Shown one piece after another: positions 34,747 through 41,672 of a stretch of DNA of 41,672 nt. Position 1 is the stretch's first letter. Every line of letters begins with the position of its first letter. Where the stretch lies: contig JAFDYC010000103.1 of assembly GCA_018267625.1 (NCBI GenBank), positions 1 through 41,672 on the forward strand, written 5' to 3'. The position numbers and the translations under genes were made by a program. The stretch comes from Bacteroidota bacterium. GTDB taxonomy: Bacteria; Bacteroidota; Bacteroidia; Chitinophagales; Chitinophagaceae. The notes below the pieces were generated by a model. It worked only from the letters and a program-made list of their open reading frames with translations. It made no database searches and was not told the origin of the DNA.

Positions 34747-34999
34747 CTTCAGAAAACACCAAACCCCTGAGCACTCAAGATGCAGCTTCGAGAATTACTC
34801 TATTCAAGTTTTTTCTACCAAAAATCATCTGTGGCCTGTCCGTAACTTGTTTTCAGGATCGCAATCTTCTTAATGAATTTGCTTACTGGTAGTTCCTGGC
34901 CAGGGCAAGGATGCAGCTACCACTCAAGAAGCTCCATAGCAGCACAGGCTCTGCCACGTGCGACGCAACGATGTTGCATCAGGGCGCAAAAGCTGACAA
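34747..34999. other. Non-coding gap, possible coding relic
   Basis: The gap between the two terminators holds no intact gene. On the minus strand there is a stretch around 34825-34910 that translates as ordinary-looking protein sequence (ELPVSKFIKKIAILKTSYGQ) but with stops on both sides, which may be a decayed gene end. A small hairpin (CGCAAC-GATG-TTGC, near 34967) is also present. Neither is strong. Confidence 0.3.
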
Positions 35000-35000
35000 A

Positions 35001-35037
35001 CAAAAAATATAGAGGCCATCCTTAAGGGACAGCCTCT
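35001..35037 (-). terminator. Terminator after the H1-tail/DksA gene
   Basis: On the minus strand AGAGGCTGTCC/GGATGGCCTCT form an 11-pair stem (two G-U) with a TTAA-type loop, followed by ATATTTTTTG, 24 bases past the gene's stop. It ends the ileS-dksA-like transcript. Confidence 0.8.
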
Positions 35038-35060
35038 GAGTATTGGGTACAAAAAAGAAT

Positions 35061-36242
35061 TTACTTGTTGGCGTTCATTATATTTTTAGCCTCAATGCTC
35101 AGGGTAGCATGAGGCACTGCACGCAGGCGGGCCTTGTCAATCAGTTTCCCGGTGACGCGGCAAATGCCATAGGTCTTGTTTTCGATGCGGATCAGGGCCT
35201 TTTCCAGGTGGTTGATAAACTGGATTTGGCGGCTGGCCAATTGAGCGAGTTGTTCACGCTCCATGGCGCCGCTTCCGTCTTCCACGTTCATGTAACGGTT
35301 TTCGGTATCATCCGTGCCGGTAGCATCTTTATGGGTAATGAGCCCTTGCTGATAGGCGAGTTCGCGGCGGGCCGTTGCCAGGCGGGCAGTGATTAGTTCC
35401 TTAAATTCAGCCAAATCTTCATCGCTGTAGCGATAGGTAGGACCGGTTTCCTTTTCTTCAGCATCTAAAATGGAGCGTTTATATTCAGGCTGATATTCCA
35501 GCATGGTCAGGTGGCTGACTTCCACTTCTTCTTTAGGCTTACCTACAATGCGGCGGTGTGCCACGATGATGTTGTTCTTTTTATCATCGCGGTCGGCCAT
35601 GACGGTGGGCATGGGTGCCGGTTTGGGAGCTGGCTTGGGGATAGAAGCAGAGATTCGGGCCTGAACACGCTGAACAGCAGACGCAGTACGTTTCGCAGCA
35701 GCCCGTTTTTCGGCAGCGGTTACTTTCTTGACAGGAGCTTCTTTTACCGCCTTAACTGGTTTAGTCTTAACTGGTTTAGCTGGAGTAACCGGTTTGGGAG
35801 CCGGTGCAGCCTTCTTAGCCACTGGAGTCGCTTTGGCTTTGGCAATAGGCTTCGCAGGGCTAGTTACTTTCTTAGCAGGAGCTGCTTTCTTAACTGGCTT
35901 TGAAGGGGCTGCTTTCGCAATCGGTTTTGCCGGAGCTGCTTTTTTGACGGGTTTTTTTGCTGCGGAAGCTTTGGCAGCAACGGGTTTAGTAGCTTTCTTA
36001 ACTGATTTAGCGGGTGCAGCGACCTTTTTTGCAACTGTCTTTTTTGCAACAGGTTTTGCTGATTTGGCGGCGGCTTTGGGAGCTGCTTTCGGAGCAGATT
36101 TAGAAACTGCTTTCGCTGGAGGAGCCTTGGGTGCTGCTTTCTTAGCTACGGCGGCCTTAGCTACGGGCTGCTTTTTTTTCGCTGCGGCAGGTTCCGCTTT
36201 CTTCGTTTTTGCCTTTGCGACCACCTTTTTGGATGTAGCCAT
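35061..36242 (-). CDS. TraR/DksA-like protein with long histone-H1-like N-terminal tail
   Basis: The 393-residue protein is bipartite. Residues 1 to about 200 are almost only Lys, Ala, Pro and Val in KKAAPAK-type repeats, like bacterial histone H1-type (Hc1/AlgP-like) tails, with basic charge expected to bind DNA or RNA polyanions. Residues about 205-393 are a DksA/TraR-like domain: YRYSDEDLAEFKELITARLATARRE, an RQIQFINHLEKALIRIENKTYGIC coiled-coil end, and CRVTGKLIDKARLRAVPHAT at the zinc-finger position. Only one of the usual four cysteines remains, so no zinc site is expected. It starts 3 bases after the ileS stop. A role in transcription or nucleoid binding is inferred. Confidence 0.88.
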   Translation of the reverse strand: MATSKKVVAKAKTKKAEPAAAKKKQPVAKAAVAKKAAPKAPPAKAVSKSAPKAAPKAAAKSAKPVAKKTVAKKVAAPAKSVKKATKPVAAKASAAKKPVKKAAPAKPIAKAAPSKPVKKAAPAKKVTSPAKPIAKAKATPVAKKAAPAPKPVTPAKPVKTKPVKAVKEAPVKKVTAAEKRAAAKRTASAVQRVQARISASIPKPAPKPAPMPTVMADRDDKKNNIIVAHRRIVGKPKEEVEVSHLTMLEYQPEYKRSILDAEEKETGPTYRYSDEDLAEFKELITARLATARRELAYQQGLITHKDATGTDDTENRYMNVEDGSGAMEREQLAQLASRQIQFINHLEKALIRIENKTYGICRVTGKLIDKARLRAVPHATLSIEAKNIMNANK

Positions 36243-36245
36243 TCG

Positions 36246-39200
36246 TTAGGATATTTTTGAAATTGAAACATTTAGATGCACATCATTCAGATCGATAAGA
36301 TGTCCATCTGACAATTTAGGGATTGATTTAATATCATCTGCCAAAATTTCGGTGCAAATATACTGCCTATGTTTCATTATCGCAAGGTCTAAGGGTTTAA
36401 GTGCCTCATAGCTAAGGATAATATGTTCAGAGAGGTCAAAATCAAGATCCTTACGAAGTTTTTGGATGCGGTTCACAAATTCTCGTGCTAAACCTTCTTC
36501 TTCCAACTCAGGACTTAAACTGAGATCCAGTGCGACGGTGAGAACATCTTTGTTTGCAACAGCCCAGCCGGGAACATCTTCTGCAACAATGCTTACTTCA
36601 TTCAGAACGATGTCAAGTGCTTGACCTTCAACTGAAATTTGTATGGTCCCGGTACGTTCTAATTGTTTTATTTCTTCCTGGCTCATTGCGGTGATAGCAG
36701 CAGCCGCTTTTTTCATAATTCCGCCCAGCCTGCTGCCTAAAGCTTTAAAATCAGGTTTGATTTTTTTCTTAATAAATCCTTCATTCTCAGAAAGATATTC
36801 AATGCTTTTTACATTGACTTCGTTTCGAATCAAGGCATCTACGGACTGAATTTGTGCCTGCATATGAGCATCACGCACAGGGATGAGTACCCGACTTAAT
36901 GGCTGCCTGACCCGGATATTGGCCTTTTTACGGATGGATAGAATAAGTGAGGAAATCTGCTGCGCTAAGGACATTCGTTCCTCTAATTCTGTATCAATCA
37001 CGCCTTCAGACATTTCAGGGAAATAGGCTAAGTGTACCGATGCATGCCTGTGGAGACCGGTAACTTCATTCAGGTTAGTGTACAACCAATCTGCAAAAAA
37101 GGGTGAGATGGGCGCGATTAGTAAAGCCAGCTTTTCAAGGCATTCATAGAGTGTTTGATATGCGGCAATCTTATCTTCTTCATATTCCCCTTTCCAGAAA
37201 CGACGCCGGCACAGGCGAACATACCAGTTACTCAGTTGTTCATCTAGGAAATATTCTATAGCACGGCCAGCCTGAGTTGGCTCAAAATCATCCAAATAGC
37301 TACGAACATCCCGGACTAAACTATTGAGTGAAGACAAGATCCACCGGTCAATTTCTGGACGTTGCGTTACGGGGATATAACCTTCTCGGAATTGGAATTG
37401 ATCTACATTGGCATACAAAGCAAAGAATTGGTAGGTATTGTATAAAGTACCAAAGAATTTTCGTTGTACTTCAGCAATGCCGGCAAGATCAAAACGCAAG
37501 CTATCCCAGGGTGAAGCATTGGTAATCAAATACCAACGTGTAGCGTCTGCACTCCATTTCTCAATTGTCTCGAAGGGATTTACCACATTTCCCAAGCGTT
37601 TACTCATTTTATTCCCATCCTTATCTAAAACGAGTCCGTTGGAAACCACAGTTTTGTAAGCGACAGAATCAAACAGTAAAACGGAAAGTGCATGAAGAGT
37701 ATAAAACCAACCCCGGGTTTGATCTACGCCTTCTGCAATAAAATCAGCTGGGAATGCTTTCAGTGCATCAATAGCATCCTTATTTTCAAAGGGATAATGT
37801 TGTTGGGCATAGGGCATGGCACCAGAGTCGAACCAAACGTCAATTAAATCGGGTTCACGATGCATGGGTCTGCCATCCTCAGTGGATAAAATAATCTGGT
37901 CCACCCAGGGTTTGTGCAGGTCCACACCATTCCCATTCGGTGAAAAAGAGTCCCGTTCACGTTCGTGTTCACCAATTACATTAGGGTGTAAAAACTGGTT
38001 GAGATCCATCTTTTTATTAGCAAAACGGATTTCTTTGGTGAGTTCATCAATGCTACCGATACATTTTCGGGTTTTACCGTCATCACTCGTCCAAATAGGT
38101 AAAGGTGTTCCCCAAAAACGGCTCCGACTTAAGTTCCAATCCACCATGTTTTCCAGCCAGTTCCCAAAGCGTCCGGCACCGGTGCTCTTAGGTTTCCAGT
38201 TAATCGTCTGATTTAATTGAATCATCCGGTCTTTAGCGGCAGTAGTCCTAATGAACCAGGCATCTAAAGGGTAGTAAATCACTGGTTTATCTGTTCGCCA
38301 GCAATGAGGATAGCTGTGTTCATATTTTTCGACTTTAAATGCCTGACCTTTTGTTTTAAGGAATAAGGCAATCTCTAAATCCGTGTCTTTCCAATCACTT
38401 TCCGAACGGTAATTCTTCACATAACGGCCACTCAGGAAGAATCCATCCGCATCATTATCCATGCCTTCTATAAATTTCCCTTGCTTGTCCACTGTGATGT
38501 AGATGCCCAAGCCCGTTTTTTGCCCCACCCGGTAGTCATCAGCGCCAAAGGCTGGAGCTGTATGAACGATGCCCGTTCCATCTTCAGTGGTCACAAAATC
38601 GCCCAACACTACCCGGAAGGGGTCCCCTCCAGAGAGCGCTTTTTGATTGGCAGTAAATGGCAGAAGTTGTTCATAACGAATCCCTTCCAGTTCACGACCT
38701 AAATAGCGTTCCAGGATTTGCCAGGGTGGACTTAGTTTAGTTGCTTTCGGATCTATTGGTTGCGTTAATGGGGCTGAAGGGGCATCTTCATGTGAACGAT
38801 GAATGGTGGTTCCTCTTCCTTCAGGTTTAGCATTGCGTTCCGAATCATGAGTTGTATTAGCAGATGCATATGCTTCAAAATCACCGTTTTCTGCTTCATG
38901 CTTAAAGTATTTGCCTAAAAGTGCTTCTGCTAGGATGACATTACACGCTTCGTGGGTGTAGGGATTGAAGCTATTTACCAGCACATACGAAATATTGGCT
39001 CCTAGTGTGAGACCGCAGTTTCCAGGAAGTGTCCAGGGTGTGGTGGTCCAGGCCAGAAAATAAGTAGGCAACTCGTTTGTAACCCGCAATCTTTCAAGCT
39101 CATAACAACGAAACATGGCCACGATTGTCGTGTCCTTTACATCGCGGTAGGTGCCCGGCTGATTTAGTTCATGACTGGAAAGACCAGTGCCCGCAGCAGG

Positions 39201-39758
39201 TGAATACGGCTGAATACTAACGCTTTTATAGAGCAAGTCCTTCTCAAAAAGTTGCTTGAGACACCACCAGAGTGTCTCCATATATTCCGGCTGATAGGTA
39301 ACATAAGGACGACTCATATCCACCCAATAACCCATTTTCTCAGTAATGCTCTCCCACTCTGCTGTATAGCGCATGACGGCTTCCCGGCATTTCTTATTGT
39401 AATCTTCTACTGAGATTTTGCTGCCAATATCTTCTTTGGTAATGCCTAATTCTTTTTCTACACCCAACTCAACGGGCAAACCATGGGTGTCCCAGCCGGC
39501 TTTTCGCTTTACCTGAAAGCCGTTCATAGTTTTGTAACGGCAAACTAAGTCCTTGAGTGTCCGTGAGATAACATGGTGGATACCGGGCAGACCATTGGCA
39601 CTTGGCGGGCCTTCATAAAAGACAAATGCCGGCGCGCCATCACGCTCACTCACACTCTTTTGAAAGCATTGTTCTGCTTTCCATTTTTTAAGGAATTCCT
39701 GCTCAATTGCAGGCATGTTCAGGCCCGAAAACTCGGAATATTTTTTAGCGGCTGCCAT
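36246..39758 (-). CDS. ileS: Isoleucyl-tRNA synthetase (IleS2, eukaryote-like type)
   Basis: IleRS charges tRNA-Ile and edits valine. From the ATG at 39758 there are 1170 residues; four residues further upstream are possible but would overlap the -7 element. The class I HIGH position reads GLPGIHH (about 56-62), a form usual in Bacteroidota, and KMSKR is at about 717-721 in place of the KMSKS of standard bacterial IleS1. Both mark the IleS2 branch, associated in the literature with mupirocin tolerance. The CP1 editing domain holds an unusual low-complexity insert at about 287-346. Editing and anticodon-binding regions otherwise look complete. The DksA-like gene follows by 3 bases. Confidence 0.97.
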   Translation of the reverse strand: MAAAKKYSEFSGLNMPAIEQEFLKKWKAEQCFQKSVSERDGAPAFVFYEGPPSANGLPGIHHVISRTLKDLVCRYKTMNGFQVKRKAGWDTHGLPVELGVEKELGITKEDIGSKISVEDYNKKCREAVMRYTAEWESITEKMGYWVDMSRPYVTYQPEYMETLWWCLKQLFEKDLLYKSVSIQPYSPAAGTGLSSHELNQPGTYRDVKDTTIVAMFRCYELERLRVTNELPTYFLAWTTTPWTLPGNCGLTLGANISYVLVNSFNPYTHEACNVILAEALLGKYFKHEAENGDFEAYASANTTHDSERNAKPEGRGTTIHRSHEDAPSAPLTQPIDPKATKLSPPWQILERYLGRELEGIRYEQLLPFTANQKALSGGDPFRVVLGDFVTTEDGTGIVHTAPAFGADDYRVGQKTGLGIYITVDKQGKFIEGMDNDADGFFLSGRYVKNYRSESDWKDTDLEIALFLKTKGQAFKVEKYEHSYPHCWRTDKPVIYYPLDAWFIRTTAAKDRMIQLNQTINWKPKSTGAGRFGNWLENMVDWNLSRSRFWGTPLPIWTSDDGKTRKCIGSIDELTKEIRFANKKMDLNQFLHPNVIGEHERERDSFSPNGNGVDLHKPWVDQIILSTEDGRPMHREPDLIDVWFDSGAMPYAQQHYPFENKDAIDALKAFPADFIAEGVDQTRGWFYTLHALSVLLFDSVAYKTVVSNGLVLDKDGNKMSKRLGNVVNPFETIEKWSADATRWYLITNASPWDSLRFDLAGIAEVQRKFFGTLYNTYQFFALYANVDQFQFREGYIPVTQRPEIDRWILSSLNSLVRDVRSYLDDFEPTQAGRAIEYFLDEQLSNWYVRLCRRRFWKGEYEEDKIAAYQTLYECLEKLALLIAPISPFFADWLYTNLNEVTGLHRHASVHLAYFPEMSEGVIDTELEERMSLAQQISSLILSIRKKANIRVRQPLSRVLIPVRDAHMQAQIQSVDALIRNEVNVKSIEYLSENEGFIKKKIKPDFKALGSRLGGIMKKAAAAITAMSQEEIKQLERTGTIQISVEGQALDIVLNEVSIVAEDVPGWAVANKDVLTVALDLSLSPELEEEGLAREFVNRIQKLRKDLDFDLSEHIILSYEALKPLDLAIMKHRQYICTEILADDIKSIPKLSDGHLIDLNDVHLNVSISKIS

Positions 39759-39767
39759 AAAGGGTGG

Positions 39768-39775
39768 CAAAAATA
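39768..39775 (-). promoter_or_regulatory. -7 element (TATTTTTG) for ileS
   Basis: TATTTTTG on the minus strand matches TAnnTTTG and ends 9 bases before the ileS ATG, so the leader would be only a few bases. No T-box or other leader structure is possible at this spacing. Confidence 0.5.
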
Positions 39776-40094
39776 GCCATTGTAAACCGGCATAAGAAGA
39801 CTATACCAATAAGCTTAAAAAAAGGCGATATCGCAACCAAAATCCGATATATACATTATTCCATCCCGAGTGACTTGTATGCTTGAAAAAAGCTCCTGCC
39901 GGTTCTAAAAAAATTTAAGAGTGTAATACTATATTTTACTGTTTTTTATTGCTGATGTTTGAGATGTCAGGCAAGTAAAACGGCAACTGAATATTGATAT
40001 GTTCGAAAAGCTACAATAGCCTACAATATATTCAATTTGAACACGTATATGAATATCAATTGGAACATGAATTTGCACGCTATCATTAAGCACA
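39776..40094. other. AT-rich intergenic region with repeated half-sites
   Basis: No gene is seen. The stretch is AT-rich against its surroundings. It contains CTACAATA twice close together (about 40010-40026) and related motifs TTCAATTTGAACA (about 40030) and ATCAATTGGAACA (about 40053), as well as GAATATTGATATG (about 39990). These could be regulator half-sites or chance in AT-rich DNA. Upstream control signals for ileS lie at its right side only. Confidence 0.4.
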
Positions 40095-40122
40095 CAGGGC
40101 TTGCACTTTGGTGCAAGCCCTG
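40095..40122 (-). terminator. Hairpin downstream of the orphan gene
   Basis: Perfect 12-pair stem CAGGGCTTGCAC/GTGCAAGCCCTG with a TTTG loop, 26 bases past the orphan gene's stop. There is no real T tract on the minus strand, so it could act as a 3'-end stabiliser as well as a terminator. Confidence 0.6.
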
Positions 40123-40147
40123 CTTATTATCAAACCAGATAGTCACT

Positions 40148-41545
40148 TTACAATGGACCAAACATGGCGAGGAATTCCAACTCTTTCTGGCTGTATTGCC
40201 CGCTGTCCAAGGCAGGAAGTTGATACGTGCCCTGCCCGCTCCCCATGCTGGTGCCGGGTTTCGAAGTATGATTTCCGAATTTGTTTTTAAGGGGTTGGGA
40301 AATCTTGTGCCACATGGATTCCTGATATACACCCTGCATTTTCTCCATGCCTTCCACAATGATAGACGAGCTGGCTATAAATTTCTGAGCCTTTTCTTTT
40401 ACAGGCTGTAACGCGTGTTTCAGGCGCATCACTTCCTGCGTCCAGTTGGCTTTACCCATATTGGCTACATCAAAATTCATGATAGTGAAGTCACCCTGAA
40501 CACAGATGTAGTAACAACCTAGAATGGGGCAGGTATTAAAGATGGTGACATCTATATTCCCTGCTGCTATTTGCTCATTAGCCGCATTCATCTGCTTATA
40601 TTTCTTAGCCAGTTCATACAGGTTGTGGATAAGCATGAGTAAGCCTTCTGCGGCACCAACAATGCTATCTCCAGGTACCATCGCGCAAAGAAGTGCTGCT
40701 TTTGCTGCAAATGCCGAACCATGAATGGCAGCTTCTTTGCCATTGCGAACGAATTCATCATCAATAATGCGGATGATAGCGTTTAAGGCTGCACCTGCAT
40801 CGCCTGGACGTACATCGCCCCGCCTTTCTTCCATTTCCATCCCGTCCAGTTGATTAAAAATCATCTTAATTAAACTCATCGCGGTCTTCCCTCCGGAAGT
40901 AAGGGTGCCTATCAATGGGGCGCAATCCATTGCAAAATCTGCTGCTCCGGAGCCTAATGCCATCTCTATGATCTCGCTATGCTGTGGCGCCGGAATACCA
41001 TTGAGGATGTTATCAATGCCTTCTTTCAAATTCATGGCTATGGAGCGAACGCTATTGGCCCCTGTAGCGATGCTTTTGGCATCGGAACCAATGGTGGTAA
41101 CCGTACCCAATTTTCCTTTGCTTTTTAACTTTTGATTGCCGCTTATTTTTCGGTCATGAATTGCCTGAAGGAACATATTGGAAAGCACAACGCGCCTGCC
41201 GATAAACATTTCCTGAGATGCTTTACGGATTTGGCTTCTAATAATTGATTTCGCTTCGGAATCGGCCAGTTTTTCTGCCTGACTCATCGGCTTCTGCATG
41301 GTGGACATATAGCCCAGTTGTTGCGCCAGTTTTTCTACAATCTTATTCTTGGAGTTTCGGACGCTTTTGTGCCAATCCTGTCCCTTTTTATTTTGTTCAT
41401 CTATCCAGGCGGTCAGATATTTAAGCGCATCGCGCTCATTCTTCATTTGGATAGCAGTGTCTATCTTTTTAAGACTTTCGCTACGGGGTTTGACTAATGA
41501 ATGGGTGTCCCGCATCCATTCAGCATGAGTGATGGTAAGTGGCAT
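40148..41545 (-). CDS. Orphan 465-residue protein, unknown function
   Basis: I recognise no family. There is no signal peptide. Residues 1-130 are charged and helical (SLKKIDTAIQMKNERDALKYL, SQAEKLADSEAKSI). Two small-residue-rich hydrophobic stretches occur at about 195-230 (GSGAADFAMDCAPLIGTLTS, then MSLIKMIF) and about 273-310 (HGSAFAAKAALLCAMVPGDS, then GLLMLIHNLY), either membrane-inserting hairpins or a helical core. A Cys-containing strand segment NTCPILGCYYICVQGDF (337-353) follows, then a helix and a disordered Gly/Ser tail. The mix of charged N-terminus and glycine-rich hydrophobic hairpins would fit an effector or pore-forming protein, but that is a guess. No partner gene is visible before the right edge. 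Confidence 0.75.
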   Translation of the reverse strand: MPLTITHAEWMRDTHSLVKPRSESLKKIDTAIQMKNERDALKYLTAWIDEQNKKGQDWHKSVRNSKNKIVEKLAQQLGYMSTMQKPMSQAEKLADSEAKSIIRSQIRKASQEMFIGRRVVLSNMFLQAIHDRKISGNQKLKSKGKLGTVTTIGSDAKSIATGANSVRSIAMNLKEGIDNILNGIPAPQHSEIIEMALGSGAADFAMDCAPLIGTLTSGGKTAMSLIKMIFNQLDGMEMEERRGDVRPGDAGAALNAIIRIIDDEFVRNGKEAAIHGSAFAAKAALLCAMVPGDSIVGAAEGLLMLIHNLYELAKKYKQMNAANEQIAAGNIDVTIFNTCPILGCYYICVQGDFTIMNFDVANMGKANWTQEVMRLKHALQPVKEKAQKFIASSSIIVEGMEKMQGVYQESMWHKISQPLKNKFGNHTSKPGTSMGSGQGTYQLPALDSGQYSQKELEFLAMFGPL

Positions 41546-41672
41546 TTGAAAAATTTAGGAAGTGCAAATAAAATTATTTTTCAAATGGTTGTAGCAATGT
41601 TAAAAATTTGCCTGATCATGTAAGCGTCCCTAAAAACTGCCTAGTTTAAAAGTATAGTTTTTGGTTTTTTTC

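Noticed and set aside
35728..36249. Ala/Gly/Phe-rich plus-strand open frame of 173 codons
   Set aside because: Exact antisense of the Lys/Ala repeat tail of the DksA-like protein; apparent hydrophobicity is a reading-frame artefact.
1..41672. CRISPR arrays, insertion sequences, prophage or integron signatures
   Set aside because: No regularly spaced repeats, transposase or integrase motifs, or long terminal repeats were found on either strand by eye.

Overview
The window is a chromosomal segment of a Bacteroidota bacterium, probably of the Chitinophagales/Sphingobacteriia side. This rests on a GldD gliding-motility lipoprotein, a DUF3467 protein, an eukaryote-like (KMSKR-type) isoleucyl-tRNA synthetase followed at once by a TraR/DksA-like gene, a PadR-PspC pair, and repeated TAnnTTTG-type -7 promoter elements just upstream of start codons. 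No phage, insertion sequence or CRISPR array is visible. Most of the window is core and conserved accessory chromosome with strong family signatures.

Layout. 0.1-5.5 kb (minus): a DUF58 protein, a small protein with a UvrD-tail-like module, a periplasmic binding-fold protein, guaA and DUF3467. 5.6-7.4 kb (plus): gldD, tRNA-Arg(CCU) with its terminator, and a YafK-type L,D-transpeptidase. 7.4-11 kb (minus): pgk and a bifunctional rel/spoT. 11.1-16.2 kb (plus): a tightly packed and partly overlapping run of thioesterase, cinA, aroK, DUF423, polysaccharide deacetylase, LolA-like, lipoprotein and FabZ-fold dehydratase. Its last four genes recall the envelope end of aryl-polyene/flexirubin clusters. 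16.2-22.8 kb (minus): YihY, PlsC, DUF2520, [2Fe-2S] ferredoxin and IscX, plus a DPP-IV peptidase and a second deacetylase upstream. 23-25 kb (plus): a family 2 glycosyltransferase and galE. 25-31.4 kb: mgtE, a glutathione peroxidase, two small exported proteins, a glycine-rich stress-type protein, MnmD, a PA0069-type radical SAM protein, the RNase P RNA and an O6-alkylguanine transferase homologue. 31.4-34.7 kb: an alpha/beta hydrolase divergent from a padR-pspC operon that carries a clear operator/promoter. 35-39.8 kb (minus): ileS and a DksA-like protein with a long histone-H1-like tail. 40.1-41.5 kb (minus): an orphan 465-residue protein of unknown function in AT-rich surroundings.

The points most worth following are the PadR operator overlapping its own promoter, the H1-tail/DksA fusion, the isolated fdx-iscX pair, the deacetylase/LolA/lipoprotein/dehydratase set with no ketosynthase in view, the alkyltransferase homologue with LCHR in place of PCHR, and the orphan at the right end. 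I see no convincing defence or mobile system, and none of these is demonstrated to be a new system.
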